Below, piece after piece: positions 50,712 to 59,294 of a DNA stretch of 64,000 bases (positions are counted from its first letter, which is position 1; the number at the start of each line of letters is the position of its first letter). A program made the translations under genes and the position numbers. The notes below the pieces were generated by a model that saw only the letters and a program-made list of their open reading frames with translations, made no database searches and was not told the DNA's origin. The DNA comes from Bacteroidales bacterium. GTDB taxonomy: Bacteria > Bacteroidota > Bacteroidia > Bacteroidales > VadinHA17. The stretch spans positions 1 to 64,000 of the forward strand of contig WOYX01000003.1 of the NCBI GenBank assembly GCA_011620595.1. The letters are read 5' to 3'.

Positions 50712-50932
50712 CCGTTCGCTTTGGCTTGCGGCTGCTCTTCCTTTTCCGGCTCTTCCTCCGGTGGTTCGGATGTGATGTTTCCGAACTTATCGACGTAGGC
50801 GATCATGTTATCGAGTCCCCCGCCCGGGGAGTTTTCCTTGCGGTACTGCTTTTTCTTTTCCTTTTCTTTTCTCTTCTTGAGACGCTTTTCGGTCTTCTGC
50901 TTCTTGATGTAACTGTTGTTCGGTCCTGCCAT
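50708..50932 (-). CDS. Lys-rich small protein linked to cold-shock genes
   Basis: 74 residues: a lysine/glutamate-rich helix (about 8-33, KKQKTEKRLKKRKEKEKKKQYRKE) then GGGLDNMIAYVDKFGNITSEPPEE and an acidic end. This is a widespread Bacteroidota family, normally found next to cold-shock proteins or RNA helicases; the basic part may bind RNA. Here it lies 12 bases after the DEAD-box helicase gene on the same strand and probably shares its transcript. No known activity. Confidence 0.85.
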   Translation of the reverse strand: MAGPNNSYIKKQKTEKRLKKRKEKEKKKQYRKENSPGGGLDNMIAYVDKFGNITSEPPEEEPEKEEQPQAKANG

Positions 50933-50944
50933 ATGCTATCTGTA

Positions 50945-52147
50945 TTAATTAACGAAAGTAAGCGCCTTGCCGCTGGCGCCTGCCCTGCCTGTACGGCCTA
51001 TCCGGTGAATATAACTCTCCATATCCTTGGGTGCCTGGAAGTTGATCACATGAGAGACATCCGCAATATCCAGTCCGCGTGCAGCAACGTCAGTTGCCAC
51101 CAGCACCTTTATCTTACGGTTCCTGAATGATTCCAGCGCCTTGATGCGGTAGTTCTGCGACTTGTCGCCGTGGATCTCGTCTGCGGCGATGCCTGCCCGG
51201 CGGAGATCCCTGCAGATACGGCTTACTCCCCGCTTGGTGTCGGCAAAGATCAGCACCTTTTCAAACGACTGGTCTCTCACCATGTTGAGGAGGATATCTA
51301 TTTTCTTCTCTCCATCCTTGACGGTTATTATGTCCTGTTCGATGTTATCGGCGCTGACGTTCTCATTCCTCACACGGACCTCAAAGGGGTCAATCATGAG
51401 GCTGCTTATCAGCGCTTTCTGACTCTTGTCCTCAGTAGCTGAGAAGAGGATGGTCTGATTGCGGTTGCTCATGCCGTCGACCAGCCTCCTGATCTCTTCA
51501 GCAAAGCCCATGTCCAGCAGCCTGTCGAACTCATCAAGCACCAGTATGCTGAACCTGTCGAGGTTGAGTGCCCCCTGGCGCACCATATCGGCTATCCTTC
51601 CCGGTGTGCCGATGACTATCTGTCCCGGACGACGCAGTTTTTCAATGTCAACCCTGACGCTGGTGCCTCCTATAAGGCATGAGCTGAAGAGTTTAAGTCC
51701 AAAGGCGATACTCCGGAACTCCTTGTCTATCTGCAGTGCCAGTTCACGTGTGGGCGAGACTACCAGCACGTTGCTGCCGGAATCCCTGCGAAGGAAGTTA
51801 TGTATCAGCGGTATGAGATAGGCCCCGGTCTTGCCCGTGCCGGTCTGCGCCAGACCCATGAGGTTACGGCCGCCAAGGATGGCCTCAATGGTCCTGTCCT
51901 GTATCTCGGTGGGCTTCTCGTACCCTTTTTTCTGAAGATTGAGGATGATGGCTCTGTCAACAGGAAGTTCCGCGATCAGCCTCTCTGGCACGTATGCCAC
52001 GAAGGAGGCCGGGGTTGTCTTCTTTATGAATTTGTCTGTATTTACCGTGCCGGTGTTGATCTTCTTCCTGTTGTGTGTTCTTTTTATCGTGTCGTTATGA
52101 CCTTGATTCTTTTTGCCCCTCCATCGGGGTTCTCTGTAATATCCCAT
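50945..52147 (-). CDS. DEAD-box RNA helicase with a long leader (cold-shock type)
   Basis: 400 residues. It has an N-terminal basic stretch (about 1-40, WRGKKNQGHNDTIKRTHNRKK), the Q motif KPTEIQDRTIEAI, Walker A AQTGTGKT, PTRELALQID, a DEFD box (LVLDEFDRLLDMG, in place of DEAD), SAT, and VATDVAARGLDIAD and HRIGRTGR. It ends at the helicase core, with no long C-terminal tail. It unwinds RNA. Its leader is about 170 bases, with a 13-bp hairpin directly before the start codon, and the gene is followed by the Lys-rich small protein; this suggests a cold-shock helicase. Confidence 0.94.
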   Translation of the reverse strand: MGYYREPRWRGKKNQGHNDTIKRTHNRKKINTGTVNTDKFIKKTTPASFVAYVPERLIAELPVDRAIILNLQKKGYEKPTEIQDRTIEAILGGRNLMGLAQTGTGKTGAYLIPLIHNFLRRDSGSNVLVVSPTRELALQIDKEFRSIAFGLKLFSSCLIGGTSVRVDIEKLRRPGQIVIGTPGRIADMVRQGALNLDRFSILVLDEFDRLLDMGFAEEIRRLVDGMSNRNQTILFSATEDKSQKALISSLMIDPFEVRVRNENVSADNIEQDIITVKDGEKKIDILLNMVRDQSFEKVLIFADTKRGVSRICRDLRRAGIAADEIHGDKSQNYRIKALESFRNRKIKVLVATDVAARGLDIADVSHVINFQAPKDMESYIHRIGRTGRAGASGKALTFVN

Positions 52148-52156
52148 TAAATGTTT

Positions 52157-52194
52157 TATTTGGTTAATGCCGCTGAAAAATCATTAACCAAATA
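52157..52194 (-). promoter_or_regulatory. Structured 5' leader hairpin just before the helicase start
   Basis: A perfect 13-bp stem (52157-52169 with 52182-52194, 12-base loop) ends nine bases before the ATG at 52147 of the helicase gene. It is AT-rich, so its stability should depend on temperature, and it lies where ribosomes bind. A second, weaker stem (CTCC-TTCA with TGA-GGAG) lies at about 52262-52290. Confidence 0.6.
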
Positions 52195-52329
52195 TCTGTT
52201 CAATGTGGTTATGTTCTCCTGACGAAATGTTATTCAGCGTAAACTAGTGATTGTAGAAAGAACTCCTCATGATCTGATCCTGAAGGAGATATGCTGACTA
52301 TACAGATCTATTTTATGCTTAAATCGGTG

Positions 52330-52360
52330 CAAAGTTACTCATAATTATCCGGACCTGCAA
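52330..52360 (-). promoter_or_regulatory. Bacteroidota-type promoter of the helicase gene
   Basis: On the minus strand TTG (52358-52360), exactly 20 bases, then TAACTTTG (52330-52337): a full match to the -33/-7 consensus. It gives a leader of about 170 bases before the ATG at 52147. Confidence 0.6.
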
Positions 52361-52365
52361 CTTGA

Positions 52366-52397
52366 AAATGAATCAGTGTCTTATCGCTGATTCATTT
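52366..52397 (-). terminator. Hairpin after the thioredoxin-like gene
   Basis: AAATGAATCAG (52366-52376) and CTGATTCATTT (52387-52397) form a perfect 11-bp stem with a 10-base loop, 43 bases beyond the stop at 52440, followed on the minus strand by TTTTC. It is a plausible, weak terminator. Confidence 0.5.
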
Positions 52398-52439
52398 CTG
52401 ACCGGAAAAAATGTTAAACGAGAGCGGACCGGCAGGCTG

Positions 52440-53048
52440 TTATCCCTTCTTCCATTTAATGGTGCAGCCGATGGCCCGGGTGCCTGCCACGGCAACTTCT
52501 TCACCCCTGATCAGACTGTTGAGGGCCTCTTCTGCATACTTCCTATCCGCTGCGGAGGCATCATCGGCGTTGTTGTCAATGGCACCCACATATTCCACCA
52601 CCAGCTTTCCATCCTTCCAGGCGAGAATATATATATGCGGTGTGTTGGTGGCGCCATACTTCCGGGCTACCTCCTGTGTCTCATCAAACAGGTACTCGAA
52701 GGCGTAGCCCTTTGCCGTAGCCGTCTCCTTCATCTTCTCCCATGAGTCTCCGGGCGATACGGCCGGATCATTCGGGTTTATTGCAATCACAGGGTACCCC
52801 TTGGGAGCATACTTTGCATGCAGATCCTGCAACCGTTGATCATACTTCTTTACCACCGGACAGGTGTTGCACCAGAAGGCGACGATGAAGCCATCAGCAT
52901 CTTTGATCTCTGAAAGAGAAACCATTTCTCCCTTTACGTTTTTCAGTCTGAAGTCCGATGCAATGTCACCGGCCTTATACTGCGACTGGCCGGTTGCAAG
53001 CGCAGCCATAAGCAGGCCGGCAAGTGAAAGGAACAGGTATTTTTTCAT
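52440..53048 (-). CDS. Secreted thioredoxin-fold protein (peroxiredoxin/resA-like)
   Basis: 202 residues. Sec signal (about 1-20), then the AhpC/TSA-thioredoxin fold: AGDIASDFRLKNVKGEMVSLSEIKDADGFIVAFWCNTCPVV. The CNTC motif at Cys60-Cys63 is a redox-active CXXC of the disulphide-reductase type. Later conserved parts are YPVIAINPNDP and YGATNTPHIYIL with cis-Pro. It probably reduces or makes disulphides in the periplasm. The adjoining gene on the same strand is another thioredoxin-fold protein. Confidence 0.88.
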   Translation of the reverse strand: MKKYLFLSLAGLLMAALATGQSQYKAGDIASDFRLKNVKGEMVSLSEIKDADGFIVAFWCNTCPVVKKYDQRLQDLHAKYAPKGYPVIAINPNDPAVSPGDSWEKMKETATAKGYAFEYLFDETQEVARKYGATNTPHIYILAWKDGKLVVEYVGAIDNNADDASAADRKYAEEALNSLIRGEEVAVAGTRAIGCTIKWKKG

Positions 53049-53071
53049 GACTTTATTGTTTTAATGTAAAA

Positions 53072-53557
53072 TTACTGTAAGTATTTTATTATCAGTTCTC
53101 TCAGTTTGTCTTCTTCCAGTTCTTCGGGGTGGAAGTATCTTATCTCTTTTGCGTTGTTGAAGAAGAGGGTCACGGGAATATTTCCCTGCCAGTTTGCGTC
53201 TACCTTTTCTATCCAGCTGTTGTAGTCGATGTTGGTCATGACCCTCACATCAGCCGTAATCTTATTGGTGTCAAGGAAAGGGATGAGCCTGTTCTCTATC
53301 TGGCTCGGGAAGTCGAGACTTATCAGAATAAATTTGACTCCCTTGCCCTCATACTCTTTCGACAGTTTCTCAAAGTATGGCAGTTCGGTTACGCACGGCG
53401 GGCACCACGTGGCCCAGAAGTTTACGACATGAAGCTCATCAGTCGGACTTACGAGGATTTCGTCCAGTTCCGCGACGCCTATCCTGGTTATCTCCTGTGC
53501 CGTTAGTGAAGATATGCCTCCTGCAAGTAAGAGTATGATTACAAAAAAAGTACGCAT
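53072..53557 (-). CDS. TlpA-type secreted thioredoxin
   Basis: 161 residues from the ATG at 53557, which has a clean signal (MRTFFVIILLLAGGISSLTAQ). The TlpA/ResA fold has VVNFWATWCPPCVTELPYFEKLSKEY (CPPC at 52-55) and a cis-Pro in IPVTLFF. The frame extends in phase to 53743 and there begins with a separate lipoprotein-like start at 53719 (MKTKLLITLLLLMAACQL), so that in-frame prefix looks like the remains of another secretion signal. It reduces periplasmic disulphides. It is 23 bases upstream of the other thioredoxin-fold gene. Confidence 0.85.
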   Translation of the reverse strand: MRTFFVIILLLAGGISSLTAQEITRIGVAELDEILVSPTDELHVVNFWATWCPPCVTELPYFEKLSKEYEGKGVKFILISLDFPSQIENRLIPFLDTNKITADVRVMTNIDYNSWIEKVDANWQGNIPVTLFFNNAKEIRYFHPEELEEDKLRELIIKYLQ

Positions 53558-54031
53558 CGAGCAAGAATGATTTTCCACAATAAACATCCTGCGGGATGAG
53601 TTGTTCACGATTTCATCCGGCACAAAAAACTGAAGAGCGATGATAAAATAGGCTAATCTGCAATTTAGCTGGCAGGCTGCCATCAGCAGCAGTAACGTGA
53701 TAAGGAGTTTTGTTTTCATAAGTCTTTGGATTTTAACTGACACAATTATTTATGCTTCAGATCAATTTCAGTCACAATTATGACAGCCGCAGGGCTAAGT
53801 CAAATATTTTTTTGGATATTGGCATATTTCAACGACGAGTTTCAAAGTGCCGGGCAAATAAATACTTACACCCGGGCTGGAAACAGCTTTAGCCCGATCG
53901 CCGGCTTTAATATTTCCTCTTTGTAAGAGCCTATACTTTGTCCCTTCATGGTTAAAAAAACTTAATGAAAATGGCTTTGGGCCGTGGTGGGTTAAAAAAA
54001 ATATAACTTTATCAAAATTTTCTAAACCCCT

Positions 54032-55264
54032 ATGAAGAAGCTGACACTATTTGCTTTACTGCTGCTGCTTGCCGGCGCTGCCGGAGAGGTGTGGTCATGC
54101 ACCACCTTCATCATGTCAGGCAAACATACTCCTGACGGCAGACCGCTGCTCTACAAGAACCGCGATACCGGCACCCTGGACAATGCGCTGGTATTCTTTA
54201 CCGACGGCAAATACCCGTATATAGGGCTGGTCGATTCCAAAGCCTCATGGAAGGAGGAAGTTTGGGGAGGATTCAACTCCGCAGGATTCGCTATCATGAA
54301 CTCGGCAGCCTATAACAACAACGAGGGTGACACCACCAAACTAGCCGACCGCGAAGGGGTGGTGATGAAGATGGCGCTGGCCACCTGTTCAACCCTGGCC
54401 GACTTTGAGCAGATGCTCACCGACATGCTGAAGCCGCTGGGCGTGGATGCCAACTTTGGGGTCATCGATGCAGAGGGCGGTGCCGCCTACTATGAGACCG
54501 GCAACTTCGGTTTTAAAAAGATAGATGCCAACGATCCGGCACTGGCACCATACGGGCTCATCATACGTACCAACCACTCCTTTACCGGTACCGTGGGCGA
54601 GGGAGGCGGCTATATCAGGTATGCCGCTGCAAGCGACGTCTTCAACATGGCCCTGGCACAGAACAGGCTCGATCCGCAGTACCTCCTCAACAGCCTGTCG
54701 CGCAACCTGACCCATGGCCTCACCGGAGTGAACCTGAGGGCAGAAATGCCGGCCGACGGCAACAGCCAGGCTTTTGTAAACTTCGATGACTTCATCCCAC
54801 GAACCTCCACAGCCGCTGCAATAATGGTGGTAGGAGCAGCCGAAGGCGAAGACCCCTCACAGGCAATGATGTGGACACTGATGGGTTTCCCGCTAGCCAC
54901 AGTTGCAGTTCCTGTATGGATTACCGGCGACAAAAATCTGCCTTACATACTCAGTATGAAAGAGGATCTGCACTCACCGCTCTGCGACGCAGCCATGACG
55001 CTTAAACGTGAGCTCTTCCCCATAAAAAGGGGTTCGGGTGGCAAATACATGAATGTGGCTCTCCTGCTTAACGGGGAAAAGACGGGCTTTCTCCAGAGAC
55101 TCGCTCCTGTGGAGGAGGAGATATTTGCCAGAACCGCGGCGCTGACCTCGTCGATGCCCGAACGAAAAGGGCAGCGCAGTGAGGCAATAACGGAGTTCTA
55201 CCGGTGGGTCGACAGCTATATAGTTCAGTCCTACAATGACCTGTTTGGGCTGCAGATGGAGTAA
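54032..55264 (+). CDS. C45/choloylglycine-hydrolase-like Ntn hydrolase, secreted
   Basis: 410 residues. Signal peptide cleaved directly before Cys23 (VWS-CTTFIM), so the mature protein would begin with the N-terminal nucleophile cysteine of the Ntn fold. Conserved family parts are NRDTGTLDNALVFF (44-57), WGGFNSAGFAIMNSAAYNNN and YETGNFGF. The family (acyl-CoA:6-APA acyltransferase, linear amide C-N hydrolases) cleaves amide bonds such as N-acyl amino acids or peptides. It stands 167 bases ahead of two M14 peptidases, so the three may form a peptide-degrading set. The substrate is unknown. Confidence 0.8.
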   Translation: MKKLTLFALLLLLAGAAGEVWSCTTFIMSGKHTPDGRPLLYKNRDTGTLDNALVFFTDGKYPYIGLVDSKASWKEEVWGGFNSAGFAIMNSAAYNNNEGDTTKLADREGVVMKMALATCSTLADFEQMLTDMLKPLGVDANFGVIDAEGGAAYYETGNFGFKKIDANDPALAPYGLIIRTNHSFTGTVGEGGGYIRYAAASDVFNMALAQNRLDPQYLLNSLSRNLTHGLTGVNLRAEMPADGNSQAFVNFDDFIPRTSTAAAIMVVGAAEGEDPSQAMMWTLMGFPLATVAVPVWITGDKNLPYILSMKEDLHSPLCDAAMTLKRELFPIKRGSGGKYMNVALLLNGEKTGFLQRLAPVEEEIFARTAALTSSMPERKGQRSEAITEFYRWVDSYIVQSYNDLFGLQME

Positions 55265-55431
55265 AGCCACGTCTGATAAACCAGTCGAATTACAAAAAAC
55301 CAGCCACCCTTGATAAAACAGTCCTATTTACAGGAAAGCACAAACACTTTTGATGAACAACCAGTATAAGAAGAAATCAAGTCACCCTTGACGATCTATT
55401 CGGATTTCAAGTAAAATAAAGTTACCCTGAG

Positions 55432-57447
55432 ATGAGAAAAACAGTTAAACCAGCAATGAGAGGCTTTTTTCTTCTCATTGCATTTCTGATGGTCAGTTCC
55501 GGCGATGTATCGGCAATTGACAGGTACAGTGACCCCGTCACGGTGAACCAAAGGATTGAGCAGATACGGCAGAGCTCCCCGGCCCTGGTGAAGGTGCATA
55601 AGATGGCTGTCACACCGGGAGGCAGGGAGATGCTGATGCTCGAGATAGGCAAATCGGGCAGTACAATGCCTGCGGTGCTTGTCGCAGCCAATATGTCCGG
55701 CACCACCCCCCTGGCCACCGAGGCAGCCCTCTCGCTGGCCTCACGCATCGTGGCAGACCGTAAGATGCAGGAGGGTCATACCTGGTACATACTGCCCCTG
55801 GGCAATCCTGACGCCTTTGCACGTTACTTTCAGAAGCCACTCTACCTTGACGTTGCCAACGGCACCCCGTTCAATGATGATACCGATGAGCTGACCGACG
55901 AGGACGGGTACAACGACCTTAACGGCGACGGCATCATCACGCAGATGAGGGTGAAGGCTCATGATGGCATCTGGATACCCGTCGAGGGCGAGCCGCGCCT
56001 GATGCGCAAGGCTGATGCCGTCAAGGGAGAAAAGGGCATATACAAGCTTTATACAGAGGGCATTGACGACGACGGTGACGGAAAATACAATGAGGATGCT
56101 CCCGGCGGAACGGACGTAAACATCAATTTCCCGCACCTGTTCAAGAGCTTCGGCAGACGCAGCGGCCTTTTTCCGGGATCGACACCTGAGGCTGACGCAC
56201 TCATCAAATTTGCCTTTAAACATCCGGAGCTGGCCATGGTTATTTCGTTCGGCAAGACCAACTTCCTCCTCTCGCCGCCGCAGGGCGGCAGGCAGGGTAG
56301 CTATGACACCGAGAACATACGAATCCCCGAAGAGATAGGCAAGCAGATGGGACTGGACGTCTCGCGCAGGTACAAGATGAGTGAGATCATAGAGATGGTC
56401 CAGCCCATGATGCCACCCGGAATGACTGCCGATGAGAGCATGATAGCCAGCTTCCTCGGGCTGGGAGCCGTGGTCAATCCCATGAAGGAGGACCTGGATT
56501 TCTACAATGAGATTTCTTCCAACTACAAGGAGTACCTTAAGAAAAAAGGAGTCACAGCAGAGCGTTTTGACCCTGCACAGCCGGAAGACGGATCGTTTGA
56601 GTTATGGGCATATTACCATCTCGGTCTTCCCGTATTCACCATGGACCTGTGGGGTGTGCCGAAACCAAAGGAGGAGAAGAAGGACGGCAGCGGAATTACC
56701 GTGGAGGCACTTGAAAAAATGTCCTCCTCCGAGTTTCTGGAGCTCGGCGAGGATAAGATCACCGCTTTTCTGAAGGAGAGGGGTGCACCGGAACAGTACA
56801 ATGCGAAGATGGCCATGACGATGGTCCGTAACGGGCAGGTGTCACCGGCACAAATGGCCGGCATGATAAAGCAGATGCCTGCACCGAAGAGCGACGGCAA
56901 GAAGGGCGACCCAAAGGAGACAGCTCTCCTTGCCTTCCTCGACAGTCACACCCCCGGACAGGGTTTTGTCGATTGGAAACCTTTCACCCATCCGACGCTG
57001 GGTGAGGTGGAGATTGGAGGGATTGTGCCCTTCTCTGACAACACTCCCCCGGCAGCCATGGCAGATTCATTGCTCGACCTGCATCTACCTTACATTGCTG
57101 AGCTTGTCAGCCGGCTGCCCGTGCTGCATCTGGCCGAGGTGAAGGCTACGGACAAGGGCGGCGGAGTATACGAGATAGAAGCATGGGTGGCCAACAGCGG
57201 TTACCTTCCCTGGCCCACGGCTATGGGTAAGAGGAACAAGACTCCCGCACCCGCCATACTCATCCTGGAGGGGGAGGATATCAAAATCCTCTCCGGATAC
57301 AAGAGGACGCCGGTGAACGCCGTCGGCGGTATGAAATCGGAAAAGCATACCTGGCTGATCGTTGCCCCGAAGAGAGCGTCGCTAACACTGAAGCTTGAGT
57401 CGAGCCAGGCAGGGAGAGATACAAAACGGATTAATATCGGAGGTTAG
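55432..57447 (+). CDS. Inactive-looking M14 carboxypeptidase paralogue
   Basis: 671 residues with a Sec signal (about 1-28). It matches the M14 zinc carboxypeptidase at 57450-59201 in arrangement: DGYNDLNGDGIITQMRV and IDDDGDGKYNEDAPGGTDVNINFPHLF (calcium-site-like loops), and the C-terminal part DWKPFTHPTLGEVEIGG. The zinc-site residues are lost: where the paralogue has NIHGNE it has NMSGTT (Ser89 and Thr92), where it has FAFHNN it has ISFGKT (Gly274 for His290), and where it has the catalytic Glu362 it has Asp405. It also carries a long Lys/Pro-rich insertion around 410-500. It may be a binding or scaffolding partner. The next gene begins two bases after its stop. Confidence 0.88.
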   Translation: MRKTVKPAMRGFFLLIAFLMVSSGDVSAIDRYSDPVTVNQRIEQIRQSSPALVKVHKMAVTPGGREMLMLEIGKSGSTMPAVLVAANMSGTTPLATEAALSLASRIVADRKMQEGHTWYILPLGNPDAFARYFQKPLYLDVANGTPFNDDTDELTDEDGYNDLNGDGIITQMRVKAHDGIWIPVEGEPRLMRKADAVKGEKGIYKLYTEGIDDDGDGKYNEDAPGGTDVNINFPHLFKSFGRRSGLFPGSTPEADALIKFAFKHPELAMVISFGKTNFLLSPPQGGRQGSYDTENIRIPEEIGKQMGLDVSRRYKMSEIIEMVQPMMPPGMTADESMIASFLGLGAVVNPMKEDLDFYNEISSNYKEYLKKKGVTAERFDPAQPEDGSFELWAYYHLGLPVFTMDLWGVPKPKEEKKDGSGITVEALEKMSSSEFLELGEDKITAFLKERGAPEQYNAKMAMTMVRNGQVSPAQMAGMIKQMPAPKSDGKKGDPKETALLAFLDSHTPGQGFVDWKPFTHPTLGEVEIGGIVPFSDNTPPAAMADSLLDLHLPYIAELVSRLPVLHLAEVKATDKGGGVYEIEAWVANSGYLPWPTAMGKRNKTPAPAILILEGEDIKILSGYKRTPVNAVGGMKSEKHTWLIVAPKRASLTLKLESSQAGRDTKRINIGG

Positions 57448-57449
57448 TC

Positions 57450-59201
57450 ATGGAAAGGAAAAGATTTTTTTCGACATTTGTTCTCACGGCCATAGCCGTG
57501 ATGATGATACAGGCCCAGGAGGTGAAGGTGCCCCTGCGGTTTGACTTTTACTACAGCTATGAACAGGTGGTTGATGCTCTCAAGGCACTCAACAAGGCGT
57601 ATCCCGGGCTCACCTCCCTTGACCAGGTGGGTAAGAGCGAAGAGGGAAGGATTATCTGGGCGCTGACGATAAACAATCCGAAGACCGGTGACCCGATGTC
57701 GAAGCCGGGAGTATATGCCGACGGTAACATTCACGGCAATGAGATACAGGCGGGGGAGGTCTGCCTCTATCTTGCCAACAGGCTGCTGACAAACTACGGC
57801 AAGCTGAAGGAGATAACGGAGGTGGTTGACCGTAACGCATTTTACATTATTCCGGTTGTCAACGTTGACGGCAGAGCCCATTTCTTTGAGGATGCCAACA
57901 CCCCCAGCACCAGCCGCGGACTGAGTATCCCTGTGGATGACGACCGTGACGGGCTCTTTGATGAGGACGGTCCCGATGATCTCGACGGCGACGGCAACAT
58001 ATCCACGATGAGGATCAGAGATACGCTGGGCAGGTACCGGAGCGACCCGCAGGATCCGCGGCTGATGATAGCAGTGAAACCCGGAGAGAAGGGTGAATGG
58101 ACCAGGCTCGGACAGGAGGGGATAGACAACGACGGTGACGGACAGGTGAATGAGGATGGCGAGGGGTACATCGACGGCAACCGCAATTGGGGTTACAACT
58201 GGCAGCCACCATATGTGCAGCGCGGGGCAGGCAACTATCCCTTTGAGGGCTCAGGCATCAGAGCCATTGCCGAGTGGATGCTGGCCAGGCAGAACATCAT
58301 CCTGGTATTTGCCTTTCACAACAACGGAGGCATGTATCTTCGCGGACCCTCATTCAAGTCGGCCGGCGAGCTGCCCCAGGGCGACATTGCGGTGTATGAT
58401 TACCTCGGGAACAATATTGAGAAAATCGTTCCGGGCTATGAGTACCAAATAACCTGGAAGGACCTTTACACGACATACGGCGACTTTACCGACTTCACCA
58501 ATAACCTTGTCGGATCATACTCAATGGTGGGTGAGCTCTTCCAGACGGAGACGGAGACCTATGACGGCTCCTTCAGGAGGAAGGAGGAGGAGGGAAGGTC
58601 ACGGTTTGGCGAGGCCTCGGAATCAGAGAGACAGAGGCTCCAGTTCAACGACAGGGTGACACAGGGAGAGCTCTACAGTGAATGGAAGCCCTTTAAACAT
58701 CCTCTCTATGGCGACGTTGAGCTGGGCGGTTGGGTAAAGCTGAGCTCACGGCTGCCGCATCCCTTCATGCTGCAGGATCTTGTTCACAGGAATGCTTCGG
58801 CAGTGATATTCGCCGCGCGCAACACCCCGAAGATAACCATGGACGTGTTCGAGGTGAAGAAGCTCAACGGCGATCTCTGGAGCGTCAGGGTGAGGCTGGT
58901 GAATGAGGGGGCGATGCCTTCTGTGACCTACGAGACACTCAAGAATAAGCTCTATCCTCCCGATGTGCTCAGCGTATCAGGGCGCAATGCGAAAGTGATC
59001 AGCGGAGGAAAGCTTACCGACATATATACCGGCAAAGTTGACTATAAGGAGTATAAGCCGCAGGTGCAGCTCTGCCAGGTGCCCGGACTCGGCAAGATCG
59101 AGTACCAGTTCCTGGTAAGCGGCAGGGGAGACATAGATGTCAAATTCGTGTCTGTAAAGGCAGGAACGAAAACAGAGACGGTAGCACTAAAGGAGAAATA
59201 A
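57450..59201 (+). CDS. M14-family zinc carboxypeptidase, secreted
   Basis: 583 residues. Sec signal (about 1-22, QAQ). The zinc site is complete: DGNIHGNEIQAGE with His95 and Glu98, and His290 in VFAFHNNGGMY; the catalytic Glu362 is in MVGELFQTETETY. DDDRDGLFDEDGPDDLDGDGNISTMRI and IDNDGDGQVNEDGEGY are Asp-rich loops of the calcium-site type. The C-terminal part (about 420-570) is a beta-sandwich, as in several bacterial M14 enzymes. It should remove C-terminal residues from peptides. It starts two bases after its inactive paralogue, so both are certainly translated together. Confidence 0.93.
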   Translation: MERKRFFSTFVLTAIAVMMIQAQEVKVPLRFDFYYSYEQVVDALKALNKAYPGLTSLDQVGKSEEGRIIWALTINNPKTGDPMSKPGVYADGNIHGNEIQAGEVCLYLANRLLTNYGKLKEITEVVDRNAFYIIPVVNVDGRAHFFEDANTPSTSRGLSIPVDDDRDGLFDEDGPDDLDGDGNISTMRIRDTLGRYRSDPQDPRLMIAVKPGEKGEWTRLGQEGIDNDGDGQVNEDGEGYIDGNRNWGYNWQPPYVQRGAGNYPFEGSGIRAIAEWMLARQNIILVFAFHNNGGMYLRGPSFKSAGELPQGDIAVYDYLGNNIEKIVPGYEYQITWKDLYTTYGDFTDFTNNLVGSYSMVGELFQTETETYDGSFRRKEEEGRSRFGEASESERQRLQFNDRVTQGELYSEWKPFKHPLYGDVELGGWVKLSSRLPHPFMLQDLVHRNASAVIFAARNTPKITMDVFEVKKLNGDLWSVRVRLVNEGAMPSVTYETLKNKLYPPDVLSVSGRNAKVISGGKLTDIYTGKVDYKEYKPQVQLCQVPGLGKIEYQFLVSGRGDIDVKFVSVKAGTKTETVALKEK

Positions 59202-59204
59202 TTT

Positions 59205-59294
59205 GCGATTTCAGATTTTCGATTTTCGATTTTCGATTTCAATTCGCAAATCGTAATTCGCACATCGCAAATCCCTACTGCCGACTGAAGACTA
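59205..59294. repeat. GATTTTC/CGAATTTGC simple repeats and ACTGCC word
   Basis: Behind the stop of the peptidase gene GATTTTC recurs four times, followed by near-inverted words ending in ATCGCAAATC, then ACTGCCGACTGA at 59277-59288. The latter is the same word as in the tract at 36.1-36.2 kb. It stands between convergent genes. Confidence 0.75.

Noticed and set aside
53873-53896. Six-base inverted repeat upstream of the Ntn-hydrolase gene
   Set aside because: Arms of six bases with a 12-base loop are too weak and no T-run or promoter is associated.
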